DNA of 64,000 nucleotides from Tranzscheliella williamsii (GCA_023212725.1 JALBYF010000056.1:60907-124906), one strand, 5' to 3'; counted from the first letter of the stretch, positions 42,101 to 52,064 are shown. Notes: a model not told the origin generated them from the letters alone. Numbers and translations are program-made.

Positions 42101-42350
42101 TGGCATAATCCTTGTGGTATGTTTCGAGCATGTCACAGAGCAACTGCTTCTGAACAGCGTCCGCATCTTCCACAGCTTCGAGGCTCGAAGCATCAGCAAT
42201 GCGATCTGCAGTCGCTACGGACTCTTGAGGTGCGTTTTCCATCGAACAGGAGGTCGAGCTCTGAGAAAAATCGGTGAAACTCTCCGCAGCAGACAATGGT
42301 CTCTTTCTCTTTGCATTCGTGAAGGTCACACCGCGGGTACTTGCTGTCAT
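39163..42350 (-). CDS. P-loop NTPase fused to PD-(D/E)XK-like nuclease domain (Crinkler-type architecture), two exons
   Basis: Exon 1 is 42350-40683 (556 codons). The intron is 40682-40570 (113 nt): donor GTGAGT, branch-like GCTGAC, acceptor GGGAAG. Exon 2 is 40569-39163. The join is phase 0 and restores LIGRP|LWKSV, a GRPLW motif common after the NTPase part in this fungal family. The protein has 1024 residues. Walker A is VQSSGTGKSRL (about 258-268); Walker B is FFLGFDESSLL (about 453-463). In exon 2 a nuclease-like core reads GVDMIIPVYQ (Asp about 811), then YLGIQTKLR with Q-x-K (about 836-838), a Gln variant of the D...ExK pattern. No signal peptide or membrane segment. The gene looks intact. 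Role is open: selfish-element derived, intracellular conflict, or effector-like. The NTPase call is firm; the nuclease fold is inferred. Confidence 0.8.
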
Positions 42351-43161
42351 TGTCCTAGCGACAATGCACTATGTCGCTGTATCTGCAGGGTTTCGCATCA
42401 CTTGTGCTTTGTCGTGTATCTGTGATGTTGTGGATGTTTGAGCTGGCGCGCGAGACAGACGGTGGTGATGAGGGTGGTGACAATGCGTGGGTTTCCGAAT
42501 CTCAGATTTGGAAAAAAATGCGGGTTAGGCTTCTCAACCCGTAGTTAGATCACTTTCACTGCAAAGGGTCTTATACTCGTGTGCTTGCGTTGATGGGCTC
42601 AGTCGACTGTTACGAAAGTTGGCCTGTGTCGATGATGGTGGACGAGAAACCTCGCCGGTTTAACAGCAGTTTTATCTTTAAATCACTTGTGCATCACGTG
42701 TCCTCGCTGCGTGCGCGTCTGAGCCAGCTCAACACTCACACCTTCATTTCCCTCCCTTGTCTCTTCCTGCTCATCCTTTTGGTTGCCGCCGCGACCTCTG
42801 GCAGCGACGAGACGCCTTCGCCGTCGTTCTCCCCGCCCTGTTGTTCCCTTCCTTGTTTGCTCTTCGCTGTGCTGGACCGCCTCGCTGTACGGCGGGCCTG
42901 GGTGCCCTCCGGAGCTGAGGGGCCCCGGCCCCTCCCCCGCATATCTCATTAGCATTTCGCCGACCCTTTCTCGTACGAGTGTTCGAACTGCTGGGATGAA
43001 TCACAATCCATCCGGTACAGCACTTAGGTGGAGTTCGTTTAAACATTTCTTCAGGATCCTTGGCTAGAAGTTGTGGCGCTGGCAGGATTGCGGCACGCTG
43101 AGCTACTCGTTCGTACCTGATTCTGTCGCACTTACGATAACACTTGGGCCAGATCGGAGAG
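42351..43161. other. Intergenic region, divergent, between NTPase-nuclease gene and alg14
   Basis: About 810 bp, no gene recognised. Short frames at 42580-42950 begin with non-ATG codons and show no coding character. The region must hold both promoters. Confidence 0.45.
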
Positions 43162-44071
43162 ATGGATCTAGAATCTGGGATCCAGGCCGCTAAGGACTAC
43201 TTGCGGCGTCCTATCAATGAGGTGCTACCTCCGAGGTTGCTGCTGTATTTCATCCCGCCGCTGCCGCCTCTGCGCTGGGTTGTCGGCTTTGTTTGCATTT
43301 GCGCTTTCCTAGCGCTCCGCGTTTGGAGCATCTTGCCGAGTGGTCAAAGTCCTTCACCCAGCCGTCGGGCGGGCAGGAAGCAGTCGGCGGAGGGGGGAGC
43401 ATCGGTTGCGGTCTTTCTGGGTTCGGGTGGTCACACGGCGGAGCTGATCCAGCTCCTGTCTGCGCTGCCGACGGACCGCTATCGGCGACGGACGTATCTC
43501 GTCTCCTCGGGCGACAGCTTCAGCGTGCGCAAGGCCAACGAGCTGGAGGCGCGCCTCGCGCCGGCATCCGAAGGCGCCAGCGTGCTGCCGATCCCCCGTG
43601 CACGGAACGTGCACCAAAGCCTGCTCTCCACCCCGTGGACGCTGCTGCAGAGCATCCTCTTCTGCGTCCGTCACCTCGCCCTTTACCCGGCATATAAAGG
43701 CCTCGTAAGGCGCGGCCACCTCGCCGGCGCCGTCTACGCAGACCTGCTCCTCTTAAACGGCCCCGGCACCTGCGTGCCTATCGTCGCCGCAATCTATCTG
43801 CTCAGAGTAAGCCTTGCCCAACCGCTCACACCAGTCGCGCCTCTCGCTTTGCTGGCCCGCGCTTCCGCTGATCCTCGCACCGCACCCCGCTGCACAGATC
43901 GTCGGCCTCGACTCCCCCAAGATTATGTATATCGAGTCGTTCGCCAGGGTCAAGAGCCTCTCCCTCACAGCCCGCATCATACGGCCCTTCGTCGATCGGT
44001 TCGTGCTCCAGTGGCCTCCCGCAGAAGGCTCGACGAGAGCAAATAGCATCTATTCCGGCTGGCTGGTCTAA
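43162..44071 (+). CDS. ALG14: Alg14, membrane subunit of the UDP-GlcNAc transferase (N-glycan assembly), two exons
   Basis: Exon 1 is 43162-43806 (215 codons, MDLESGIQAAKDYL..). The intron is 43807-43897 (91 nt; donor GTAAGC, acceptor TGCACAG), and exon 2 43898-44071. The spliced protein has 272 residues. One N-terminal membrane segment is seen (WVVGFVCICAFLALRVWSIL). Then come VAVFLGSGGHTAELIQLL, the YLVSSGDSFS loop, LLLNGPGTCVPI and, after the splice, VGLDSPKIMYIESFARVKSLSL and PFVDRFVLQWP, all Alg14 landmarks. Alg14 anchors catalytic Alg13 on the ER face and together they add the second GlcNAc to the dolichol-linked oligosaccharide. An in-frame TTG lies six codons upstream; ATG 43162 is the natural start. 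Confidence 0.96.
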
Positions 44072-44202
44072 CGGTGCGTACCCCTAGCTGCAGACGTGCG
44101 CTCTTTCTCCGTACATTGCATATACCCGTCCTACATAGATAACACGAGCACTGTTCGACCGCATGGGCAAGAGAGATGATAGTTTGTGGGAATGCATACT
44201 AC

Positions 44203-46449
44203 CTATCCTGCCTGGCCCCAACGACGCTTGTTCTGAGAGAGAGTAGAGTTGATCTCACTCAGCTCCATCCGCTGTCCGCCGTTCCGGTCTCTGACGTCCT
44301 GCGGGTGGGCAGCCGCACGGTCTTGGCTGTTTCCGTTGCCGGGCCGCGGCAAGTATGGCTGGGTATCGAACGGTCGGCTAGGCTGCGTCGGCAAAGTGCG
44401 TGGATGGTCAGAGCCCCGGTCGTCCCACACGCGGCTCGGTCGCGCCGACTCGCCGACGCGCGGTTCAGTACGGGAAACATCGCGGCTGTCGCCACGCACA
44501 TCGCCCCTTCGACCCTCCCGGTTGGTATCGCCGTTGTGAATCACTCGCTCCGTGTCGCTTCGCCGATTGTCTCGCTCCGTATCACCTCTGCGAACATCGC
44601 GATCCGCATCACCTCTGCGAGCATCACGGGGTGTATCGGCTCTTCGAGTGTCTCGGCCCACATCACCTTTGCGATAGTCTCGATTAACATTGTCGTTTCG
44701 AGAGTCTCGGTCGCCACCGCCTCTTCGGTTGTCCCGATCCGAAAGATCTCTTCGGGTATCCCGATCTGCATCGGCTCTTCGATGATCTCGATCCGCATTA
44801 CCATCTCGAGTGCTTCGATCCACGTCGCCTTTTGGATGGTCTCGACCCAGACTGCCTCTGCGAATGTCTTGATCCACATCGGCTTTGCGATTGTCTCGAT
44901 CCGCATCACCTTTTCGATAGTCACGATCGGAGTCGGTCTTTTGAATCTCCCGGTCGCTGTCAGGTTTTCGGGGGTTGTAATCTGTGCCTCTTCGACTCTC
45001 GCGGTTCGTGTCAGCTCGTCGACTGTCTCTGCCCACGTCGGCTCTGCGAACGTCGCGATCGATATCGGCTTTCCGAACGTCTCGGTCCGTGCTAATTCGT
45101 CCGTTGTCGCGGTCTGCGTCCGGTTTAGCAAGAGCGCGGCTATCGGGTAGCCCGCGAGAAGAGCTGCGGTAGCTCGGACTGCCCATGCGTCGATCCAGCC
45201 GGCGCTCGTCCGACGGAGGTTTAGCGGAGCCAGGTCGATAGGTGTCGGCGGAGAGAGGATTTCTTTTCTCCTCCTTCTCGGACCAGGCAGATGTGCGCGG
45301 CGTCGTCGGTGCGGGCCGGACCGCGTTCCGCTCGTCGTCTTCCCGAATACGTGGCCGCTTTGGTTGCACGGACGTGCTCGGCGGCTCGAACGCTGACAGA
45401 GCCCTTGGCTCTCTCTTCGGCTCAGCGCGGGACGGCGGGGTTACCGCTTCCCTGGATCTCCTCAGTGTTTCGTCTCTCTTGGGGGTCGAGACTTCCACGG
45501 TTTCACGCTTGCGTTTATACTGATGTTGTTGCTGTGGTTGCTGTTGCTGCTCCTGGCCCGAGAGGTCTGGTGCTGACGGCGTGGAAGGGGTGGCAGGGCG
45601 ATTCTGCGTGGCTATCGTTTGAGTCTGACGCTGCGCCACTCCCTTGATACTGAATCCCTGTTCCTTCTTCTCCACCTTGGCCTCTCTGTTTTCGTCGGTC
45701 CGCTCTCGCGACAGCCTCGATGGAGTCGAATTCGCGTCATTAGATGAAGGTGTATTTCGGCGCACTTCGGAGGCCATGCCGGTTCTGCCAGAATCTGCAT
45801 TCCTCTGTGCGGCCTCGTTCGCCGTTTTCTTGTTCTGGTGGTTGTTCTTCTTGCCCGAAGTAGACTCACTGTCAAGAGTTTTGGTAGCGTCCCACAGTTT
45901 CTTGCTTGCCGTCGGTCTAGTCCAAGAGCTTTCTCCGGTACGATCGTTGTAAAAGTATTCCTCGCCGTCGCCCGACCTGGACCTAATGATTCTCCAGCCC
46001 GGTGCAAGGGGCTCAACCATCTCTGATGAGCCTGCCTTTTCCTCTTTCTGATGTGGGCGCGACTTTAGCTCGGCCCGCACATCGATTTGTTTGCGCTCTG
46101 CTCTGTCATCCGAGGCTGTGTCGCCTTGCGTTCTTCTTGTTCTTTCCTTTCTCCCTTCTGGCCCGGTCCTTTCACCGCTGGTCTTCGGAGAATCCGCATT
46201 GATCGGAATCTGCTTTCTATGTGGCCGTTGCTGTGGCTCCACCGCGTCAGCTCTTTTCGGAGGTTCGTCTGACGCTGTAGCCGCATTGTGCGCCGTTGTA
46301 GACGGAGCTTCGACAGCAACAGAGTGCGATGGCTGGACTTTCTCTGAAACGACATCTGCATCGTCGAGCATGAGGCTCACCTCGTCCTGTGCGGCCGCAA
46401 CATCGAGCTCTTCCTCCCCGTAGTCGACCGGTTCCTCATCTTCCAACAT
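44203..46449 (-). CDS. WW-domain protein with a long RD-rich nonapeptide repeat
   Basis: 748 residues from ATG 46449; the frame continues nine codons upstream only to a TTG. The N-terminus is acidic (MLEDEEPVDYGEEELDV). A WW domain lies at about 147-180: LAPGWRIIRSRSGDG, then EEYFYNDRTGESSWTRP, with both signature Trp and the Tyr pair. The middle is Lys/Glu/Gln-rich with a polyglutamine patch. From about residue 453 to 660 runs a nine-residue repeat close to RD-x-RR-x-D-x-D. The C-terminus ends NKRRWGQAG. WW plus RD/RS-like charged repeats recall nuclear RNA-processing factors, which is inference; I know no characterised orthologue. Its promoter region is shared with the divergent cft1. Confidence 0.8.
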   Translation of the reverse strand: MLEDEEPVDYGEEELDVAAAQDEVSLMLDDADVVSEKVQPSHSVAVEAPSTTAHNAATASDEPPKRADAVEPQQRPHRKQIPINADSPKTSGERTGPEGRKERTRRTQGDTASDDRAERKQIDVRAELKSRPHQKEEKAGSSEMVEPLAPGWRIIRSRSGDGEEYFYNDRTGESSWTRPTASKKLWDATKTLDSESTSGKKNNHQNKKTANEAAQRNADSGRTGMASEVRRNTPSSNDANSTPSRLSRERTDENREAKVEKKEQGFSIKGVAQRQTQTIATQNRPATPSTPSAPDLSGQEQQQQPQQQHQYKRKRETVEVSTPKRDETLRRSREAVTPPSRAEPKREPRALSAFEPPSTSVQPKRPRIREDDERNAVRPAPTTPRTSAWSEKEEKRNPLSADTYRPGSAKPPSDERRLDRRMGSPSYRSSSRGLPDSRALAKPDADRDNGRISTDRDVRKADIDRDVRRADVGRDSRRADTNRESRRGTDYNPRKPDSDREIQKTDSDRDYRKGDADRDNRKADVDQDIRRGSLGRDHPKGDVDRSTRDGNADRDHRRADADRDTRRDLSDRDNRRGGGDRDSRNDNVNRDYRKGDVGRDTRRADTPRDARRGDADRDVRRGDTERDNRRSDTERVIHNGDTNREGRRGDVRGDSRDVSRTEPRVGESARPSRVWDDRGSDHPRTLPTQPSRPFDTQPYLPRPGNGNSQDRAAAHPQDVRDRNGGQRMELSEINSTLSQNKRRWGQAG
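44475..45095 (-). repeat. 27-bp coding minisatellite, about 21 degenerate copies
   Basis: On the coding strand the units encode a nonapeptide of consensus R-D-x-R-R-x-D-x-D, for example RDYRKGDAD, RDVRRGDTE and RDTRRADTP. One unit is replaced by a 17-residue variant (around NPRKPDSD). The repeat also keeps an antisense frame open over 44176-45150. Confidence 0.92.
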
Positions 46450-47008
46450 AACAATAGCAAAGTCCGGGAGTGCCAACGGCTGCTTGGTATCCTACGTCTA
46501 TGGCTTGCCGCAAACGTGCGCGGTGACCGTAACTGGGTTAATCTGCCAGACTAGTCGGTCGGTGCTCCGTGCTCGTAGTGAGGTCTACACTTGCGAAGGC
46601 CTGCGTACCCACGAGATGCGCGAAAGAAAATTGCGACGGCTTGACGGTGAAGTCTCGATTGACGCGTTTCTTCGCGGCTAGTCCGATTCCCATGGCATTT
46701 GCTGTTTAGCGGGTCGCACTGACCGACGCCGCGGCTAGCCCGATTTCGATTTCGGAAGTTCCGCTTTGGCTTGCTTGCTTGAGATTTGACCAAGGCGGAA
46801 GAGGATGGACCCTATCGTCTCGACGGTTCAGAGACTCATCCAGCATCGAGAGCCAGCATACTGCCACGCCTGCCCGGACTCTCTCCGAGCTAAGCAGTTT
46901 GCCGCTCGCACCGGTCATTCACCAGCCTTCTACGCTGCACTACTCGACGAGTGCTGGCGTCTTAGTACTCTTGACCAAAGCCGCTAGGCTCCGTCCCTAT
47001 ATGCCATA
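46450..47008. promoter_or_regulatory. Divergent region between the WW-protein gene and cft1
   Basis: 560 bp holding both promoters. No convincing TATA element. It contains the short uORF described separately. A frame at 46805-46987 starts ATGGACCCTATCG but has no family likeness. Confidence 0.45.
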
Positions 47009-47009
47009 A
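47001..47009 (+). promoter_or_regulatory. Two-codon uORF overlapping the cft1 start codon
   Basis: The sequence ATGCCATAATGG places ATG-CCA-TAA directly before the cft1 start, the last A of TAA being the first A of the main ATG (TAATG). The uORF ATG has T at -3 (weak context); the main ATG has A at -3 and G at +4 (strong). Leaky scanning or termination-reinitiation could set Cft1 output, if the mRNA starts upstream of 47001. Confidence 0.55.
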
Positions 47010-50000
47010 TGGCGAGCAGCTACTACCAACAGGAGATTACCCCCGGCGGCTGTAGCCATGCTGTCCTGCTCAACTTGAACTACAGGAGCCCCGCTCCCTC
47101 CAAGGTTCAGACACTTTACACCAACCGTGGTCAGTTGATCTCGCAGCTCGTCACCGCCCGCGACGACGTTCTTAGGATTTATGATATCTACAGGCGTTCG
47201 CCAGATGGAAACGCCTCCTCGAGGCTGTCTGTCGCATCGTCGTCTAAGCTGGTTCTTGTGCGGGAGCATACCTTGTTCGGTAGGGTCACCGGTCTTCAGC
47301 GCATCGAGACGCTCTCGAGCATTCAGGATGGCCGTGACCGCTTGCTCGTCTCCTTCAGCGACGCCAAGCTGGCTTTGCTAGAATGGTCAGACGTGCTAGA
47401 TACCTTCGAGACCATCTCGATCCATACGTACGAGAGGACCCCGCAGCTTGTTAATGGGCTTCCGCACCTCTTTCAGCCGATCCTCAATGTCGATCCCATC
47501 TCAAGATGTGCCGCCTTGCTGCTGCCCCAAGATGCGTTGGCCGTACTACCGTTCTACAGGGAGGCTGCAGACTTTGATTTCGAGGAAGACTTCGAGATGG
47601 ACGGGTTGGATACCGAGGCAGGTGCCATGGAGAGCCTGCCCTACTCGCCCTCTTTCGTCCTTCCGATGCGGGACGTGGATCCCAAGATCAAGAATCTCAA
47701 AGACTTTTGCTTTCTTCCGGGCTTTCAAAAGCCAACGGTGGCAGTCTTGTGCTCACACATGCCGACATGGACCGGTCTTTTGGCAGAACGAAAGGACAAC
47801 TTTTCCATGTACATGTTTACGCTCGATCTGTCCGCTTCCATCGATGGGCCGGCAAGCAACACAGATCCTTTCGACGATGGCATCTTCAGGTCTGCGCATC
47901 CGGTCGTCACAACAAGCTCAAAGCTGCCCTACGACTGCCTTTACATGGTAGCCTGCCCACAAAGCTTAGGAGGCGTGATCGTTGTTTGCATGTCATCTTT
48001 AGTCCACATCGACCAGAGCGGTAGAGTGACCGTTACAGCGCTCAACCAGTGGTTCAGGGTCATCTCAGCCATCGAGGCTGAATCTGTTCTCGATCTCCAA
48101 GAGGTGCCCGATCTGCAGGGCTCCCAGTTGATCTTCACCAGCGATACAGAGGGGATCCTGACGTTCCGTAATGGAGACATCTTCCAATTGTTGTGCCAGA
48201 TGGATGGCAGAAGCATGGAAGGCATCCGATTAAAGCGTCTGGACGAACTCACCCAGTTACAACGCTTGGACGAGAGCGTACCAGCGGTCGGACCGCCATC
48301 ATCATGTCTCACTTTGTCGCCCAACGGCTCTAACTACCTCTTCAACGCCTCCTTAGCGGGCAATTCCTCTTTGTACGAACTGGTGCAAATCAAGGCAACG
48401 AGTGCTGCCGCCGTAGATAGTACGACAGACAGATCTGATCCAAAACCTCTCGAACTGGACATGGATCTTGATGACGATCTCTATGGCAATTCCACTGGCG
48501 ACATGGCCGACGGGTCCAAAACGAATGGAGCGACACGCCACGAGACAATCACTGCACTTGTGAAAGCGGACGAGATCCGGTCTCATGGCAACTTTCTGAG
48601 CATAGCGAGACGGAAGTTGCCATCAGATACTCCTGGCTCCTCTAAGCGACACAGCTTGGTCGCCTGCTCCGGGTTTGGCAACCAAGCTGCAATCGTCTAT
48701 ATGGAGCCTAGGTTTCTTCCACTCGATAGGATGAAGCTAGAAACGAGCGAAGGCGCCGATGGATCAGAAACAAGCGCTTCATCCCTGCACGACATCTCGA
48801 GAACGTTTGTTGTCGGCAATTCAAGGTCTGGGTCAAGAGTGATCTGCTCTGCAGCGTCCGGCGAATCGCTGACCTTTGTTTTGGATGAAGCATTGGGAAT
48901 CAGTGATATGGCGCCGCTTCCGTACGAAGTGCTATGTGCGGCAAGGTTAAGTGATGGCCTGATCGGTAGTGTCACTCCCACCTCTCTGCAGATCCTGTCG
49001 AGCACGTGCGAAGTTATGCATGAGATTACGTTGCCCGGAAAAGGAGAAGACGACCAAGAAAGGATCATCGAGGCCAGGATCGACGCCGACGACCTTGCCA
49101 TTGTGAACACCTCGGACGGAGAAACACTGATTTACAAAGCCGGCGAAAAAGGCGTTGGATTCGAGCCGCTTGACGTGTCGGCTGCTTTCAACGGCCGGCG
49201 AATCCTCTTTCTCAACGCGTTCAAGGACACGTACGGTCACCTCACAAATGTCAGTGCGTCGGCTAAGTCGGAGCCTGCTATCAACGGTGCCGGTACGGCA
49301 CCGGCCCATCATCATGCTGACGACGATGAGGAGGTCGACTATGGCGAAGACGACGCTATGGACCCGGGGCAAGACGCTCCAGCACCAAATAAGGCAATTT
49401 CGCTTGTGACCACGTATATGTTCGCTTACGACGAAACTGGAGAGTCTCAGATCTTGCGTCTGCCCGACCTGGTGCCGGTCTGGCGGAACTCCAGCTTGTC
49501 TGCACTGCCACAACGCCTTCGTTTCGAACAGGCCCGCCAGGGCAACCTGAGGAACGAGCAGCTTGCCACTATCTCTACGGTCGTGGCTACCCACATTGGT
49601 GATATGCTCAGTATTGTTTGCTTAACAGAGGACAACTTTCTGACGGTGTACCAGAGCAATGCATGGCCGCCTGCTGAAGACACCAACAAGACAGACAGCT
49701 CTGCGTCCCCAGCTCATATGCAAACTTTGAGCTTCAACAAGGTGTTTGTCAATGTCCTGATCCAACCTGCCAGCGCGAGAAGTTTCGACCCTAACGGTGC
49801 CGGACATCGCCACCGTGCCTCTTCCCTTCAACTGCAGAGCTTCGCTCTTCCTGATCAAGCGCGTCAGTTCCCGGCGCTGGACAACGCGCTCTTCATTGCC
49901 GGCGCCGGCCGTGAAACCTCCGCCAGCATTCTCTGCTGGACGGAGGAAGGCGGCCACCGTTTGCTGGACTGGCCCGAAGGAGACGTTACCTCCGTTGCTT

Positions 50001-51559
50001 CCCTGGCAGGTCCTTGTCCTTCATCCGATTATCTCTATAGTGATCGTGACGGCGCATTGTGGGCCGCGAAAGCACCTGCAGGACTGTACGCCGAGCCAAA
50101 GTGGATGACATCCATGGTCAGGACCGGTCGAGAATACACCAAGGCCGTGGCGCACGATGCGACGGAAAGTGTGGTAGCGGCCTCGGTGAATCCCTGCCCA
50201 TTCGTACTTTTTGACGAAGACGGAGAGGTGATCAGGGATCCCGCCGAGGATGTCACCCCCACGACGTCGCATCGGGGGGCGCTGGAGCTCTTCATCCACG
50301 AAGACAAGCAGACTCCGGTCGATGGCTACGAATTCGAGGCCAACGAGACGGTGACCGCACTCGAAGTGGTCCATTTGGATGCACCGAGCACGGTCTCGGG
50401 TCGCAAGCAGTTCATCGCTGCCGGCACAACGACGTTTCACGGAGAGGACCGCACTGCGAAGGGCTCACTCTACCTGTTTGAGGTGATCGATGTGGTTTCG
50501 AGCCGCTATCAGGTGGGCAAGGATCTGCGGCTGAAACTGATTTGCCGCGACGAGTCGAGGGCTCCGGTCACGGCGATTGCCGATATCAACGGTTTCCTGG
50601 TCAACATGTCGGGGCAGAAGCTGATGGTGCGGGCGCTGGAGAAGGAAGAGTGGCTTATCGCGGTCGCCTTCCTCGACTGCGCCTTCTACGTGACGAGTAT
50701 CCGTGTGGTTAAGAACCTGATGCTGCTGAGCGACATCAAGAAGTCGCTGTGGTTCATTGCATTCCAAGAGGAGCCGTACCGTTTCGTTGACCTGGGCAAG
50801 GACGTGAACGACCACCATGCGACGATGGGAAACTTCCTGGTCAACAACGACAAGGTCTCGCTGGTGTCGACGAGCGGCGATGCGCTAGGGGGTGTGGCGG
50901 GCCTGGGCCGGGATGCGGGGGTGATCCGGCTGTACGAATATGCGCCGAGTGTGGCTGCGACGCAGGGCGGGCATCGGCTGCTGTTGCGGAGCGAGTTCCA
51001 GACGGCGGCGGAGGCGGTGGGGAGTAGCCACTGTCGGGGGCGGTGGCTGTCAGACGCGGAGCTGCGCGGGCGGGAGGAAGGGCGGAACCGGCTGCTGCTG
51101 GGCAAGGCGAATGGGGCGCTCGAGTCGCTGGCAACCGTGGACGACAAGGTGGCGCGGCGGCTGCAGGTCCTGCAGGCGCAGCTCGTCCGCTCGGTGCAGC
51201 ACTTCGCGGCGCTCAACCCGCGCGGCTTCCGCGCAGTCCGCAACGACCTCGTCGCGCGCCCGCTCACCAAAGGCATCCTCGACGGCCGCCTCCTCGACAC
51301 CTTCCTCCACCTCTCCCGCCCCAAGATGCTCGAGGCGGTCAAAACGCTCCAGGGCCTCTTCGACGGCCTCGACCAAATCAAACCCCGCGCCGCCACCGAA
51401 CCCCCCGCCGACACCAACACCGACCCAGATTCCAACCCCGCCGCAGAGCTCGACTCCTTCGCCCAGCAGGAGGAAACGCGCCTCCGCTCCGAACAGAAAC
51501 GCGTCCAGCTCGTCGTCAAAGACCTCCTCCGCCTCCGCACCGGCTTTGAGGCCGTCTGA
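47009..51559 (+). CDS. CFT1: Cleavage and polyadenylation factor subunit Cft1 (CPSF160)
   Basis: 1516 residues from ATG 47009 with no intron over 4.5 kb. It is somewhat longer than yeast Cft1 (about 1360) or human CPSF160 (about 1440). The N-terminal beta-propeller region starts SHAVLLNLNY and ARDDVLRIYDIYRR, followed by ETISIHTYERTPQLVNGLPHL. An acidic insert (DDDEEVDYGEDDAMD) sits at about residue 770. The C-terminal CPSF_A region includes YLFEVIDVVSSRYQVGKDLRLKLI, VTAIADINGFLVNMSGQKLMVRAL, and an ending with LTKGILDGRLLDTFLHLSRPKMLEAVKTL. Cft1 is the scaffold of the polymerase module and helps recognise the poly(A) signal. Codon use becomes strongly C-rich at third positions over the last 400 bases. 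Confidence 0.97.
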   Translation: MASSYYQQEITPGGCSHAVLLNLNYRSPAPSKVQTLYTNRGQLISQLVTARDDVLRIYDIYRRSPDGNASSRLSVASSSKLVLVREHTLFGRVTGLQRIETLSSIQDGRDRLLVSFSDAKLALLEWSDVLDTFETISIHTYERTPQLVNGLPHLFQPILNVDPISRCAALLLPQDALAVLPFYREAADFDFEEDFEMDGLDTEAGAMESLPYSPSFVLPMRDVDPKIKNLKDFCFLPGFQKPTVAVLCSHMPTWTGLLAERKDNFSMYMFTLDLSASIDGPASNTDPFDDGIFRSAHPVVTTSSKLPYDCLYMVACPQSLGGVIVVCMSSLVHIDQSGRVTVTALNQWFRVISAIEAESVLDLQEVPDLQGSQLIFTSDTEGILTFRNGDIFQLLCQMDGRSMEGIRLKRLDELTQLQRLDESVPAVGPPSSCLTLSPNGSNYLFNASLAGNSSLYELVQIKATSAAAVDSTTDRSDPKPLELDMDLDDDLYGNSTGDMADGSKTNGATRHETITALVKADEIRSHGNFLSIARRKLPSDTPGSSKRHSLVACSGFGNQAAIVYMEPRFLPLDRMKLETSEGADGSETSASSLHDISRTFVVGNSRSGSRVICSAASGESLTFVLDEALGISDMAPLPYEVLCAARLSDGLIGSVTPTSLQILSSTCEVMHEITLPGKGEDDQERIIEARIDADDLAIVNTSDGETLIYKAGEKGVGFEPLDVSAAFNGRRILFLNAFKDTYGHLTNVSASAKSEPAINGAGTAPAHHHADDDEEVDYGEDDAMDPGQDAPAPNKAISLVTTYMFAYDETGESQILRLPDLVPVWRNSSLSALPQRLRFEQARQGNLRNEQLATISTVVATHIGDMLSIVCLTEDNFLTVYQSNAWPPAEDTNKTDSSASPAHMQTLSFNKVFVNVLIQPASARSFDPNGAGHRHRASSLQLQSFALPDQARQFPALDNALFIAGAGRETSASILCWTEEGGHRLLDWPEGDVTSVASLAGPCPSSDYLYSDRDGALWAAKAPAGLYAEPKWMTSMVRTGREYTKAVAHDATESVVAASVNPCPFVLFDEDGEVIRDPAEDVTPTTSHRGALELFIHEDKQTPVDGYEFEANETVTALEVVHLDAPSTVSGRKQFIAAGTTTFHGEDRTAKGSLYLFEVIDVVSSRYQVGKDLRLKLICRDESRAPVTAIADINGFLVNMSGQKLMVRALEKEEWLIAVAFLDCAFYVTSIRVVKNLMLLSDIKKSLWFIAFQEEPYRFVDLGKDVNDHHATMGNFLVNNDKVSLVSTSGDALGGVAGLGRDAGVIRLYEYAPSVAATQGGHRLLLRSEFQTAAEAVGSSHCRGRWLSDAELRGREEGRNRLLLGKANGALESLATVDDKVARRLQVLQAQLVRSVQHFAALNPRGFRAVRNDLVARPLTKGILDGRLLDTFLHLSRPKMLEAVKTLQGLFDGLDQIKPRAATEPPADTNTDPDSNPAAELDSFAQQEETRLRSEQKRVQLVVKDLLRLRTGFEAV

Positions 51560-52064
51560 CCGCAACACCCTGCCACCATACAAAGCTACGCTACATCCAC
51601 TACCCCAACGCTACACTACGTGCTACTCCAACGCTATACTACATTCACAACACCCCTGTAATGCAATCCTACTAACCCTACCAGGCTAAAGTACAACCAC
51701 CCAAACCTCCTCTCTTATGTGGTGATCGCTGATTGGTCGCAAGGGTCAATCGCACAGTGGCGCAGAGCGTTGCGATGCAGGCGGGACAAGAGACAATGAG
51801 TGTCATGGGTGAGATTTTGGATTGACTGGATGGACGGCTGGGCGCAGAGTGCACGCAGACGGGCCAAGCGCCAGGAGCCGACTGGACCTGTCCATGCTCA
51901 GGACAGGGCCTTGTGTTTTGATACAGGAGTTGGCGGTGGACGCACTCGGGAATGAGCAGTGCCGGCGCCAGAGATGCACATGGTTGGGTGATTTGCAGTG
52001 TTTGTATATAGGGTGCGAAACGAGTGCAATCAGTGAGGGAGCCAGAAATGGGGCGGAAGAGAGC
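51560..52064. other. Convergent intergenic region, cft1 and eS26 3' flanks
   Basis: About 500 bp. Near 51585-51655 a C/T/A-rich stretch repeats the theme CCAACGCTAYACTAC with related copies (GCTACGCTACATCC), possibly part of the cft1 3'UTR. No gene seen. Confidence 0.45.

Noticed and set aside
39163..42350. Two separate genes (484 and 574 codons) or a gene broken by a stop
   Set aside because: A canonical donor, branch-like site and acceptor join the frames in phase and restore the GRPLW motif, so one intact two-exon gene is simpler.
44176..45150. 324-codon plus-strand frame with an I-x-I-x-S pattern
   Set aside because: It is the antisense of the RD-repeat array and has the same 9-residue period; it is not an independent beta-repeat protein.
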